From: Stomorhina lunata
Taxonomy: Eukaryota > Arthropoda > Insecta > Diptera > Rhiniidae
Reading direction: 5' to 3'
NCBI GenBank assembly: GCA_933228675.1
Contig: OW121740.1
Location: 79,466,899-79,530,898, forward strand
Length of the DNA: 64,000 nucleotides
Each line of letters opens with the position of its first letter. Position 1 is the first letter of the stretch. Below, in pieces: positions 33,607-44,702 of the stretch. Position numbers and translations under genes: made by a program. The notes beneath the pieces were generated by a model that was given only the letters and a program-made list of their open reading frames with translations, was not told the DNA's origin and searched no databases.

Positions 33607-34713
33607 ATTTTTTCGATATTTTAAACAAATTATGAAATTTAAATAAAATTTGAGAAAAACGGTTGTGTTTTTGGGTTTTATTTACGAAAATTTAATAAAT
33701 TTGAAAAATTCACGAAAAAAAAGAAAACAATCCCAACACGCAAATTTTTCTGACAGGGTATTTCTTTTTGTTGAAAGGATGCGCTACACAAATTAATTGG
33801 TAATATTATTTTATTATTCAATATATATAATTTTTTTTGAAAAGCTTCTTTAAGGTTTGTTTAAAGGGTAAAAGTAATATTTGATAAGTGTAAGTTGTAA
33901 AATTACAGGCTTACCGAATTCCTGTGGGTAGGGTACAAACCACTTATATATTTTTTTTTTAATTTTTCTTCTTGTTTGTTTCTTCTTTAGATGTGTTGTT
34001 GATGTATTATGTTGGGTATTATGGTGTGTATGTAACGTTTGACGTAGGGTATACTGTGTGTTGTTGCTGGTCTTTTTTTTTTTGTGTTCTATTTTTTATT
34101 TGAACTTGTATAATTTTAAGTTTCCTTAGTTTTATTTTATACTAATAGAAATTTTTATAATAAAAATATTTTTATTTTTTAATTTGTGTTTTAATTCGTG
34201 TTTTGTTTTGTTTAAAATGTAGTATTATTTTATTTTAGTGTATATATTCACTCTATTGACACTGTTACAAATTTTTCAAACTGCAGGGTATGCCTTCACT
34301 TTGACCAGTAGAGTACTTTAATTGTAAATATGTGTGTGTATTACTCTATGTTATTTTTACAATTTGTTTTTTGTGTGTTTTCTTTTGTACTTTCTTTTTG
34401 AAATTGTAATTTGTAATTTATGTAAGTATATATGTTTGAGATTTTTGTATAAATTGTATTCGTTAATATGTTTGTAATATTTTGATTTTGTTTTTAACGC
34501 ACTTTATGTTATTATTTTAAATATTTTAAATTTAAAAGTATTTATATACGTATGTATATTTGCACAAAATTTTATTGTTTGTTTTGTTTTGATTTATGTT
34601 TGTTTACACAATGTTTTGCACTATGTTTTTTTTGTAACTTTTTTATTTTTTCAGTTATTTTTGAATTTTGTTTTATTTTCAATTCTTTTTTGGTAATAGC
34701 ACTATTTCTTTTT
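33607..34713 (-). other. BEL leader, AT-rich, no gene
   Basis: The sequence between the primer site and the Gag start. It is T-rich on the plus strand; I see no coding sequence. The only long plus-strand open frame (34552) is a low-complexity Phe/Cys-rich run. Confidence 0.6.
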
Positions 34714-34729
34714 CACAAACGAAGGACCA
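34714..34729 (-). promoter_or_regulatory. BEL primer-binding site
   Basis: On the minus strand TGGTCCTTCGTTTGTG directly follows the last base of the 5' LTR. TGGTCCTTCG-type primer sites occur in insect LTR elements; the priming tRNA is not assigned here. Confidence 0.7.
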
Positions 34730-35171
34730 TATTTAATCGGGTTAGAGGGTGACAACAATAAGGTTAGTTTTAAATAAATAGAAACAATAATTTTCTTTAA
34801 ACGTTATAATATAATTTATGTGTTTATTCATCTTTTAAACTTATATATAAGATAAATAATTACGGTAAATATATAATTCAAAATTTTTTAAGGTTAGGGA
34901 TATGATTTAGTTTTAAGTTTAAAATTTTAATTTCAATGCAATTCTATTTATTTAAGTTTAGGGTTTAAGTTTTAGGTTTAAGTTAGATTTAGGAATCTTG
35001 TATTTTTAAATAAGAATTTTATAAGGAAATATTAAATAATTAAATGAAATATTTTTTAATATTTTAAACTTAGGTTTAAGTTTAATATTTAAGTAGATTT
35101 AGAGTTTTAATTTTTTGTAGGTTTTAAAACAATGTTTTTATTTAATATTTTTAGTTATACAGGGGTGTCAT

Positions 35172-36446
35172 TAGGGTTGCCAGACACAAATCCTGAAAAA
35201 GCTGGACATAAGGAAAAAAAAGCTTGACAACTCAAAAATTAGCTGCACATTAGGTCTATTCGTTTACTTTCCAGTAAAAGTCCAGTAAACTGAGTATTTA
35301 CTGAGTAAATGAACGAATTTACTCTCACCAAATCATTTGTACAAGAAAAGTAAACGAACAGAAAATTTGTAAAAATCCAGTAAGTAAATCGAGACAATAA
35401 GAAAAAAACAATACAATAGACAATAAATAAATAAAAAATGACCTAAGCTTTTAATTTTTAATAAGTTATATTCTTTTTAACTTTAATTTAGTTAATTTTA
35501 TTTCTTTTACTTCAAATTGTTCATTAAATAAAAATTGCTGCAAAATTGTAACTGTCTGTTTATCTTTTGTTTACGTTTTTTATTCATGTTGTTGTTACTG
35601 AACTTTTACAAGCAAAAATTTTCCCCGTAACATTTTACAAATACTCAGCAAATAAACTGTCACTTTTTCTCAAAAAATCTCTCTGTTTACATTTCCCCTC
35701 TTACTGGGTTTTGGGTAAACGAACGACTTTCCGTAATATTTTGTAATAATTTGTACAAATTTTAACGTAAACGAATGAATCTATTAATAATAAAAAACTT
35801 GCTTTAATAATTTGCTTCGATGAATCTTTAAATTTTTAGTAAACCGAATTGAGAATACCGTAATTAACAGCAGCGATATCGAAAAAAAATGAAATCGTCC
35901 GAGATGCTGCAGATAATACATCTGGAACAATTTTTAATTTTGTCGATGACATTGATATCATGGGACGCATATTGCGCGATTTGACTGCAACAAAAGCATT
36001 CGAAAACGTTCGAAAATTCGATTAATATAAAAAAATGGAAAGGGCAAGTAGAGGAAAATCTTTCAAAGGTTGACCTACGAATTGGACATGTGCGCATACA
36101 TGATTGAAGCGCATGGAATTCTAAAATTTGGTCGGCCTTTGACCTTAACAGGTTTTTGATATAGGCCATTTAAGTAAAGTAAGTACAATTGGTAATTTTA
36201 TTACAAAATGAACTTGATCAAGCAATCAATTAATTACGCACAAATCACTTAAGTAAAATATAAAAAAGTACACATTTGCAAAAATTTGTATTGCGTTCTT
36301 TTTCATAAAAATTGTTTTTCTTTAAAAATATTCAAAAAATTTCAATTCTTCACCTATTAGCTGGACAAATTTAACTTTAGCTTGACACTGGACAAGCACT
36401 AAAAAGCTGGGCAATCCAGTCGAATCCAGCCAGACTGGCAACCCTA
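35172..36446. mobile_element. hAT element, 8-bp duplication GGTGTCAT
   Basis: The termini TAGGGTTGCCAGAC and TCTGGCAACCCTA-type right end are flanked by GGTGTCAT at 35164-35171 and 36447-36454. It is 1,275 bp and non-autonomous. Its segment 36040-36180 is related to the hAT at 11479. The target was itself a hAT-like terminus (CAGGGGTGTCATAGAAACC after removal). Confidence 0.88.
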
Positions 36447-36454
36447 GGTGTCAT

Positions 36455-36965
36455 AGAAACCAAGTCGGTTTTTAAATTTCTCGGTTTTGAAAACCAATAT
36501 TGGTTTTATTTGGTGTCATGAAACCAAGTCGGTTTTGTTATTATTGATTTTAAATCAAACAAAATGTTCGAATCAATTGTTTATAATTTCATTAAAAATT
36601 TTTTGGAAACATCAAAAATCAAATAAAAATTATTGAAGAAAATTTGTTGAAGAAAAATTTTAAGTTTTTTCCGATGTTTGTGGTATAGGTATAAAGAAAA
36701 CGGTGCTATTTGGACAAATGATATGCCAAATTTAAATGTTTGCCATTATACAAACATTTTCTTATATATTTAAGCTGTTTTCGGACTCATATGAGAGCTA
36801 GGGCCCGATTATCTCGAAATTTGGCAAATTGATTATGTATGCAAAAAATCAACTCAAAATTCACATTATCTTCAGATTTACGAGCGTTTTAGTGAAATTT
36901 GGTACAGTGATTTAAGATTACATAAGCAGTATTTGTTTTAAATTTCATGAAAAAATATTGAGAAA
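36455..36965 (-). mobile_element. hAT-like remnant and INE-1-like fragment in the LTR
   Basis: 36455-36560 carries GAAACCAAGTCGGTTTT twice, a continuation of the host hAT-like end. 36780-36960 is the reverse complement of the body of the 25899 copy: AGCTAGGGCCCGATTATCTC and ACATAAGCAGTATTTGTTTT. Confidence 0.55.
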
Positions 36966-37053
36966 GAAGGTTTTTTTGCCAGTGAAGTTGGCTGCAGTTT
37001 TTGGAGGCGTTAATAAGTGCAGGGTTGGGTAAACTTCCTTGTTCGAATGAACA

Positions 37054-37553
37054 ATAATTATATAATACAAAATAACTTAAATCACTAATATGAATTAAGA
37101 TTATTGTAATTATTAGAACATGAATTTTGTATTTGTTAAATTTTAGTCTATTTGTTTTTCAATTTGTTGTTGTAAAAGTTTTATATCTTGTCTTTAAAAA
37201 GCATTGTTACCACATTCAAAAATGTACTAAAATGAGTAAAATTGTTCTGAAATTCTAAAAAATGAGAGGGGATGGGTTTTTATTTGATTCGCAAAGAAAT
37301 TAAAACTCAACGCAAATATTTTAATCACTTTAAGTGTGTTGTATTCTTTGGTTTCGGTATAAATAAGAACATAATGATAATTATTAGGCACTGATATTTA
37401 ATTAACTGTCTATTTCAAGAGCTTACAATCAAATAAATTATGATATTAATAGGTATATATGGTTAACATAAAGAAGAAATTATTACATTTAATAACGGCA
37501 GACAGTAAATAATAAAGTAATGTATTTTTGGTGGTAGGGTTGCCATGCAACAT
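37054..37553 (-). repeat. Probable gypsy 3' LTR
   Basis: On the minus strand AAAAGGGGAGA (purine tract) precedes TGTTGCATGGCAACCC at 37553, a plausible LTR start just after the gypsy stop codon. The left limit is uncertain because the BEL element inserted here. Forty-two bp of it (GACAGTAAATAATAAAGTAA onward) recur at 49006. Confidence 0.45.
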
Positions 37554-37569
37554 CTCCCCTTTTAAGTGG

Positions 37570-38150
37570 TGCAGTCTCTAAACCAGTTGGGCTTACGTAT
37601 ATAATGCTGCGACCGACGAACTGTAGAGTCAGAACCTTCTACTTGCTGATTGCTAGTGCCATTACTGCTAGGTTGTTCTGTTACTGTTGAAGGTGTGGCA
37701 ACTCGATTAGAAGTAGTAGGTAGTTTATTATCATCACGTTGATGAGGTGGACTGGTAGGTGGAGGATTTAGATCAGAAATGTCTTACCAGGAGTTAACAT
37801 TTAAGTAAACCCTTAAACGTTAACTGACGAGTTCGTAATTGGTTTGCGTGTGACCTCATAGATTTAAAGTAAGGAAAGGTCTTGATCTCGACTTCATAAT
37901 TAACTTTCCCAAGAACATTTTTGATTATACCGAGGGCCCAGAAATACTTATTGTGTTTGTAGATTTTAGCGAATACTTCGTCACTAATTTTGAATTGCCG
38001 GTGTTTTGTGTTGTATTTACGATTATACTGCAAAGTCATTATATCATTTTGCAGAGGAACGATTTCTTTAGGTTTTACAAGTACATACCAGAGTTCTGCA
38101 TCAAAACATTTGAAAAGCTTTTCAACACATTCGCTTTTTTTTAGATTCAA
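37570..38150 (-). pseudogene. Gypsy integrase C-terminal end
   Basis: Minus-strand open frame. YNRKYNTKHRQFKISDEVFA, IYKHNKYFWALGIIKNVLGK and KSMRSHANQLRTR match the C-terminal domain and GPY/F-like region of Ty3/gypsy integrases. In another frame downstream comes a Pro/Ser/Thr-rich tail with RKPNWFRDCTT before the stop. The catalytic part is not contiguous; a related core lies at 45060-45876 on the same strand, so both may belong to one element split by later insertions. This link is inference. Confidence 0.75.
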
Positions 38151-38694
38151 CTCTTTATTCGTTTTTGTTCACGCGAATCAAATTCGTGTAGAAACAAAAA
38201 AGACACTAAATTAAAAAAACACATAAGAGAACTGTAGAGAACTGTTGAGAGTAAAAAACTCGACACGACAACAAACAATTTCAGCAATCACAGTTTTGTT
38301 TCATAAAATATCGAATTAACACGAATCATTCGAGTTCATTTGTAGGTATATAAACATTTTTGCGTTGAAATGAAAAAAAAAAAAAAATAAAATTAATGTT
38401 TACTTTCTTATTTTTATTTTTTATTTAACTTAAAAGTTCTTTTTATTTAACTTAAAAGTTCTTAAAAAAACTAAAATTAATTAATTCTTTACTAATTTTT
38501 AAAGTTATAATAAAATGAAATATACTTTTTATTTATATTTGTGTATATTGCAAATTATCAGACTTTGAGTTTTATTATATCAATCAATATGTGACAGTTA
38601 TTTTGATTTAATATTATATCAAGCAATGACTGCTTTTTATTTTGTGATTAAGTTTTTTAAGCAATTTCTGAGCGATATCTTTTAAAATCGATTT
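38151..38694. other. No gene seen
   Basis: AT-rich sequence. The 33 bp around 38085-38117 (ACCAGAGTTCTGCATCAAAA) recur inverted near 39985-40015. Confidence 0.4.
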
Positions 38695-39575
38695 TTTAGA
38701 GCAGGAATTTTATTTTTTATATAAAATCGGAAATTTTGAAAATTTTCCATAAAAATAGGAAAATTTAAAAATTTCCCATCAAAAAGGGAAATTTTTGAAA
38801 TATCCTATATAAATGGGAAATTTTGGAAATTTCCCATAAACATTGAAAATTTTGAAACCTTCTTACAAAAATTTAAACTTTTAAAACTTCTTATAAAAAT
38901 AGGAAATTTTTAAAAATAAAATTTTTGAAATTTCGAATAAAAAGGAGAATTTCCCATAGAAATGGGAAAAAAATTTTAAATTTCTAATAAAAATGGGAAA
39001 TTTTTTAAATATCCTAAAAAACAGATATTTTAAAAAGGAAAACTTTTAAGTTTTCCAATTTTTCCATTTTTATGGAAAAGTTTTAAAATTTCCTATTTTT
39101 AAGGGATATTTTTAAAATTTCCCATTTTTATGTTAAATTTTAGAATTTTCCCATAAAACTGGGAAAATATTAAAATTTCCCATTCTTATTTTCAAAATTT
39201 CCTACTTTTATGGGAAATTTTCAAAATTGACCATTTTTATGTGAAATTTTCAAAATTTCCCATTTTTATGGCAAATTTTCAAAATTGACCATTTACATCG
39301 AAAATTTTCAAAATTTCCCTTTTTTATGTGAAATTTTCAAAATTTACCATTTTTATGGAAATTTTCAAAATTTACTATTTTTTATCGGAAATTTTCAAAA
39401 TTTAACATTTTTATCGGAAATTTTCAAAATTTATTATTTTTATGGCAAATTTTCAAAATTGACCATTTTTATGTGAAATTTTCAATATTAACCATTTTTA
39501 CGGAAAATTTTCTAATATTACCATTTTTATTGGAAATTTTCAAAATTTACCATTTTTATGGTAAATACAAAATAT
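38695..39575. repeat. AT-rich minisatellite, unit about 28-30 bp
   Basis: Units of the type ATGGGAAATTTTCAAAATTT recur about thirty times. The unit is nearly palindromic around AAATTTTCAAAATTT. The polarity of the GGGAAA and TTTCCC halves changes near 39040. Confidence 0.85.
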
Positions 39576-40133
39576 TATTATTATTATTAAGCAAATACAG
39601 AATATTAAAAATATATGTATACTAACCTCTTAATTTTTTACTTCTTTCACAAAACAAAATTATCAATTAATCAATCACTTCTTTCGCAAAAAAATGTTTT
39701 TTAATTAGCAGTTAATCAATCACTTAAAGAAGGGAATGTGCAACTGTCATTCATTTACTTAGATTGTTTTTAGAATTTTTAGTGTTACTCTCTTAATATA
39801 CATGAAAGAAAAAAACACTCGCTGTAAATGAAACAAACAATGTTTTGATTCTCTTCTCATTTTTCTTTATTCGAATTGAGTTGTAACACCAAACTTGATT
39901 TTGCAGTACTCATTCGTTTCTCTTTCTTTTCTATTTTTCTTTTGCACTGATCGACACCATTTAAGAATTTTACTGTGATTTGAGATTAAGAATGTTTTGA
40001 TGCAGAACTCTGGTACATACATAAGTCCATTAGAGCGCCTCGAATTATATGGAAGAAAAAAAAGTTCGCCGTACACCACCAAATATAATGTATTGTTGTA
40101 AGACAATTTCGATTTTTTTTTTTTAATTATTTT
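39576..40133. other. No gene; possible gypsy scrap
   Basis: GAATGTTTTGATGCAGAACT near 39986 corresponds inversely to the gypsy integrase region at 38085-38117. Otherwise AT-rich without recognisable content. Confidence 0.35.
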
Positions 40134-40480
40134 CGCCGCACATTAGGGTCGTCAATATACATTTTTCCTTATATCTTCGGCATTTACAGTCGGATCTTAA
40201 AGCGTGATATATCGATGTTTTTGTCTCGAGGAGCCCAAGATTTTGCTTTAATATTCATTGGTCTCAGATATCCAGTTGTTTTATTTATTAATCAGACCTC
40301 AGTTCCTATCACAATAATGTACCACCCTAATATCAGAAAATTAAAGCTCTTAAAAAATCGTTATACTTTTACTAAGGAAGTTTTTCTATAAATCCAACCA
40401 AACTATTAAAAACAAGCAATATTTTTTGCCGCACATTGGGATCCCTAAAATACATTTTTCGTTATATCTGCGGACGACGT
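40134..40480 (+). repeat. Left arm: units of a repeat with period about 293 bp
   Basis: GCCGCACATTAGGGTCGTCA at 40137 and GCCGCACATTGGGATCCCTA at 40430 start two related units. The reverse complement occurs at 44740-45045. Together they make an inverted arrangement around 40480-44700. Confidence 0.65.
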
Positions 40481-40799
40481 TCGTCGGCCCATAGGAAATA
40501 ACGCACACTTTTTCTACCCTGAGAATATTTTGTTGTCGATGATAACAGACCAAGATCCGCTAGTACGTTCAGATGGCTATACAAAGATTCTATCAGCCAG
40601 AAATGAAGTAAGGGTAGGCATTCGTCAAAAGTTCGGCCACTATTCAAGAATTCTATAAACTACGAGTGACTCATATTTAGATATGATTAATTGGAAAAAA
40701 TTTGAATTGACTAAGCTGCCATGCTTGCAGTTCGATATGCAAGAACAGCTAGAAGCATTAGTTTTCCAATTAAATAATCGAAATACCAGTGTAAAATAA
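40476..40799 (+). pseudogene. Unidentified coding relic between the repeat arms
   Basis: One frame is open except for a TAA near 40656. It reads GNNAHFFYPENILLSMITDQ, DPLVRSDGYTKILSARNEVR, a stop after HYSRIL, then DSYLDMINWKKFELTKLPCL and FDMQEQLEALVFQLNNRN. The regular amphipathic look and a single stop suggest a former protein, probably encoded by the element whose arms flank it. The wording resembles segments of large uncharacterised insect proteins, but I cannot name the family. Confidence 0.45.
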
Positions 40800-40949
40800 G
40801 GAAAATTCTTTCTTTTGATAGTTGTATTTGCTAATTTTAATTATTTTTACAGCTTATATATGCAATTCATAAAACACCGAGCGTTTTGTTCATGGAGTAC
40901 ATGAATCTGCCATAGCTGTCACCGAGGAGCAACGCATGGGCAACATTTG

Positions 40950-41104
40950 ATCTAAATTCGAGAGTCGTCAAAAATATAACAAACTTAATTTTTTTAATTC
41001 TTATTGTATGAGTTGAGATGTCATGGGAAAGTACCAGAAGAGTGTACTTGAGGTCAATGATTATTAACACAAAACATTGGCCTTCTTTAGTCAAAACATC
41101 GATA
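40950..41104 (-). repeat. Right arm, first part (before the Tc1 insertion)
   Basis: TCAATGATTATTAACACAAA and ATTGGCCTT here match GACCAATGACTATTAAAACA near 44943. The unit continues after the Tc1 at 44703. Confidence 0.55.
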
Positions 41105-41120
41105 TACAGTCAGAGACTAA

Positions 41121-41634
41121 TGCTCTAAACACATAGACAACAGCAGACAGCAAACAGCAATATGTCAAAAATAAAATCCATGTGTTGAAATAAAAACAAT
41201 TTTTTTGACGACAGCGCAGCAGCACGACTGCACAACAGCATTTGCTGCTGATGCCAACTTAGGCTAAATTCTATTTTGACAGGCAGCAACAAACAGATAA
41301 AGTATTGCCACTATGTATATAAATTAAAAACAATAAGAACAAAAAATTTATTTTAATATTTAGCATAAACGAACATTACAAAATTAAAGTAAAGGAAATG
41401 AATTTATTTGTCTTTTTTAGTTTTTCGTGATATTATTACGTTTTTGATTAATAACTTTAATTTGATTCATTATAAAATATACATGTGGCATCTCTAAAAT
41501 ACTCAGCTGTTCATTATCATGTTTATAATGTTGTTGCTGCCTTCAAAATATTTATGAAGCTGACTTCAGAACAGCATTTAAAGTTGACAGCATTTGAAGC
41601 CGTGAAGTCTGCTGTCGTCTAAGTGTTTAGAGCT
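41121..41634. mobile_element. MITE with TIR GCTCTAAACACATAGAC, TAA duplication
   Basis: GCTCTAAACACATAGACAAC at the left and GTCTAAGTGTTTAGAGC at the right are inverted. TAA flanks it at 41118-41120 and 41635-41637, fitting a Harbinger-type MITE. It is 514 bp, with CAGCAG-rich inner ends and no coding region. Confidence 0.75.
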
Positions 41635-41652
41635 TAAAGTTTAAATACAGAT

Positions 41653-43425
41653 CAGAGAAGCGCAATGAGTATTCGAAAAATGAGTCGAGTTGAATCATGA
41701 TTTATAATTTCTAGTATTCATACTCATTCATACTCATACCCATTTATACTTATATCCATTCATATCCAAAGACGAAAATTTTGTTTGTATTCATATTCAA
41801 AAGCACGTACGACGTTTTACTTCATTTATACAGCCTATGCAAAATAAGTATAAATAACTCTCCAATAGAATCATACTCTAAAAAATATCGTGTTTGCAAC
41901 AAACATGCCAGATTTGCCAAATTTAACTCTTAGATGCGGGCAGGAATATGTATAATATCTACTCTTACTGCAATTAAATAAAACGAAAAGATTTATTATT
42001 TAATTCATATATATATATTTTTTATTCTATTTTAATACATACATTGTATGTATATACTTCTATGTAAATTAAAAATAATACATTTTAAAAGATAAAGTAT
42101 TAAAATTAGGTTTAAAAATTAGAAGTAGTCTTATAAAACGAATTAAGAAATAAAATATTGTCAACTGTTCCTTCAATAGCAGTAAACGGGCGACAGTCCT
42201 CGACTACCCATGTTATACAGGCATCAATAGCTTCTCGTTTATCTTCCTCACTTATCTTTTTGGTAGATGCACTTGGAGAGGTTAAATTAAAGCAGTTATG
42301 TCGGTTGAGATTGGATGAGTGCCTTCCATTGTACTTAAATAACTTTTTACATATGCGACAGCATACAAATCCGTCTAATAAAGTTTCGTCATCCTTTAAA
42401 ATTTTAGAAAAAATTTCCCATATTGGGCTTCTGCCATTACGTTTTTGCACTAATCGAAAAACTCCGAAGTTGATTTTTTCCGCAATCTCACTATAGTCAT
42501 CCATTTTTTCGCAACCTTTATAGGTATTAATTATGAAACACTTATTTTATATTTCCCTAAAATTCTTCTTTTCAAAGTGACAACTTTTCCTTTACTTACA
42601 TCAAAGAATGTAAATCTATAATAAGGCAAAAAATAAAGAAACAAAGCGTTGCGCAGGTTCGTTATGTATGAGTATTTTTTGCAATGTTGCCAAAATTTTT
42701 TTCAAAAACTGACAACGAAAAATTCTGTTTTTCGTTTTTTAAATCTGCATCTTCAATACCAAATAAAAAAATTAAAAACCAATACAAAAGTAAAAAAACC
42801 AAAAAATAGAAATAAATAATGAAAATACAGAGAACCCAAGTAATAATATGAGCCACCCCTATAACACCCAAATATTGTATTGTTAAATTAATTTAATGAA
42901 ACCTAAATATTGTATTGTCAAATAAATTAAAAATTTTGAACATTTTTAAAGCAAAAATCGGCATATTAACACTTAAGTATTTTTAGGAAAAAGAATAAGA
43001 AGAGACTTATTTCGTTGCTCTCATCGTATTGTATTAACAGGCGTACGATTGTATATACAAACACGTGTAAACAGCAAAGAGAGAAGACAATTGTTTTTTT
43101 TTTCTTTGCTCTCTGGTTTACATTTCATTTTAAAATTTTTTGTTTTCTTCTTGTTTGAATGATTTGGATGATCCATAAGTACTCTAAGTATTTTTTTAGA
43201 ATTTATGAATACAAATGGATACTTTATAAATCATTCGCATTTTGAGTTGTGCGAGTATTGAATCATTTTGCGACTCATACTTGTTTCTACGAGTATTTGT
43301 AGATAAACGTCGTAGTAAGTATGATTAACTCAGGATAGTTTTTGTAAAATGACGTGTATTCATTTATACTCTAAAATGAATGAATCATAATAAGTGGCTT
43401 AGTGTTGATCCATTGCGCTTCTCTG
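41653..43425 (-). mobile_element. hAT (Hermes/hobo-like) element, duplication ATACAGAT
   Basis: TIR CAGAGAAGCGCAATG with CATTGCGCTTCTCTG, flanked by ATACAGAT at 41645-41652 and 43426-43433. It encodes only the N-terminal part of a transposase on the minus strand, so it is an internally deleted copy. Its subterminal regions are full of ATTCATACTCAT-type repeats. Confidence 0.9.
42112..42504 (-). CDS. hAT transposase N-terminal fragment with BED zinc finger
   Basis: 130 codons, starting MDDYSEIAEKINFGVFRLVQ. The BED-type finger is at residues about 40-70: CCRICKKLFKYNGRHSSNLN then RHNC. Next is KREAIDACITWVVEDCRPFT AIEG region, the start of the dimerisation/catalytic segment as in Hermes and hobo. 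It ends in NSFYKTTSNF at a stop in place of the DDE core. The full transposase would be about 600 residues, so this is a deletion product; a short DNA-binding protein like this could act as a repressor if expressed, which is speculation. Confidence 0.75.
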   Translation of the reverse strand: MDDYSEIAEKINFGVFRLVQKRNGRSPIWEIFSKILKDDETLLDGFVCCRICKKLFKYNGRHSSNLNRHNCFNLTSPSASTKKISEEDKREAIDACITWVVEDCRPFTAIEGTVDNILFLNSFYKTTSNF

Positions 43426-43710
43426 ATACAGATGCAAGATATAGAGTTTTATAGACACTATAAAATATTAAAAATATGCGCCAAAAATATTTACAACGTT
43501 GCAAACATAACGGTAAATCTCACGATAAAAATAAAAATGTTTGGGACAAAAGTTTAAATACATGTTGTGATATTTTCTCTTTTCCGCTATTTTTTTTTTT
43601 TTTTGTAATAAGTAGGCTTTGATTTGATTTTCCCTACAAATTAATTGTTAAGCATTCAAACATTCATTTTATCCATATTATTCTTGTATTCTCATTATTT
43701 GGTTAGCATT

Positions 43711-44484
43711 ATGGGCAAAGGAAAAGAAATAGAATTTACTGTAAAAAGTTTAATAATAAAACATTTCAAGGCAGGACTTTCCTACCGAGAAATTGGAATA
43801 ATATTGAATATGCCATTTTCCAGTGTGCAAAATATAATTAGAAAATATAAACAGAATGGTTCTTTGGAAGTTATACATAGAAGTGGGCGACCAAAAAAAC
43901 TGTCCAACCGAGATGTAAGCCATATTTTCAGAGAAGTGAACAAAAATCCTAGATTAAGCACCACAAAATTAGCAGAACACATCGCTAACAATCTTATCAA
44001 ACATGTTCATCCAAAAACCGTGAAAAGGGCATTACGGAAAAACGGCTACAGAGGCAGAGTTCCATGCAAGAAGCCGTTAATAAGTGAAAAGAATAGACGT
44101 CTTAGGTTGGAGTTCGCAAATAAATATAAAAACAAAGACTCTGAATTTTGAAAAACGGTGCTTCTTACGGACGTATGTAAGTTTAACTTATTTTCAAGCG
44201 AAAAGTCTGGCGAAAACCAAATTAATACGAAAAATCTAATTCCAACCGTAAAGCATGGTGGTGGCAATATTATGGTTTGGGGGGCAATAGGAGCAGCTGG
44301 TGTTGGAAACTTGGCTTGCGTTGATGGTATAATGGACCAACACCAGTATAAGACTATACTGCAACATAATTTAAAGCCTTCTGTAGATAAATTGAACCTC
44401 GGATCTCATTGGATTTTTCAACAGGGCAGTGATCCGAAGCATATTATTTCCACTTTATTTCTATTATTTCCAATTTATTTCTAA
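43711..44484 (+). pseudogene. Tc1-like transposase, one stop, catalytic D lost
   Basis: Start chosen at MGKGKEIEFTVKSLIIKHFK. The paired-type helix-turn-helix (LSYREIGIILNMPFSSVQNI) and second DNA-binding part (VHPKTVKRALRKNGYRGR) are intact, with GRPKKLS between as the AT-hook-like GRPR motif. TGA at 44149 replaces the Trp of the FWKTVLWTDE region. The first catalytic D is in LLTDVCKF. VKHGGGNIMVWGAIGAAGVG follows. The second catalytic D is replaced (FQQGSDPKH, where DNDPKH is expected), and the protein stops at 44484 before the third acidic residue. Confidence 0.85.
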
Positions 44485-44702
44485 AAATGTTCTTTATTTT
44501 GAGGTCTGTATTTAAACTTTTTTCCACTAGATTTTAGTCATATTATAAGAATTACCGTTATGTTTGAAATAAAATATGAATTTTTTGTTTTCTTATAAAA
44601 CCATTAAAGAATCTTAATAAAACTTAAAATTTTGGAAAATCGTTTGGTCTCTCCTAAACACAATATTTTGCGCCTGTATTTAAACTTTAATCTCTGACTG
44701 TA

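Larger units (their letters stand above)
26715..37053 (-). mobile_element. BEL/Pao LTR retrotransposon with nested insertions
   Basis: The element reads on the minus strand. LTRs are at 34730..37053 (5', expanded by insertions) and 26715..27477 (3'). The 5-bp duplication ATAAT flanks it at 26710-26714 and 37054-37058. The primer site abuts the 5' LTR and a purine tract abuts the 3' LTR. Internal order is gag, zinc knuckles and protease, RT, RNase H, truncated integrase, then an unexpected second zinc-knuckle/protease module. All frames are broken. The two LTRs remain close in sequence apart from indels. Confidence 0.92.
34730..37053 (-). repeat. BEL 5' LTR interrupted by other elements
   Basis: LTR sequence is at 34730-35157 and 36970-37053, matching the 3' LTR. 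Between them are a hAT-like end (CAGGGGTGTCAT at 35159), the hAT at 35172 and an INE-1-like fragment. About 300 bp of LTR seems to have been lost. Confidence 0.8.
41107..44700 (+). mobile_element. Tc1-like transposon, TA duplication, with two nested insertions
   Basis: The ends CAGTCAGAGACTAA and TTAATCTCTGACTG are flanked by TA at 41105 and 44701. Removing the MITE (41121..41634) with one TAA and the hAT (41653..43425) with one ATACAGAT makes the left terminus continue as AGTTTAAATACAG, exactly mirroring CTGTATTTAAACTTTAA at the right end. So the order of events is Tc1 first, MITE and hAT later. The Tc1 body alone is about 1.3 kb. Confidence 0.88.

Noticed and set aside
38695..39575. CRISPR-like regular repeats
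   Set aside because: No distinct spacers; units are head-to-tail and degenerate, in eukaryotic DNA.
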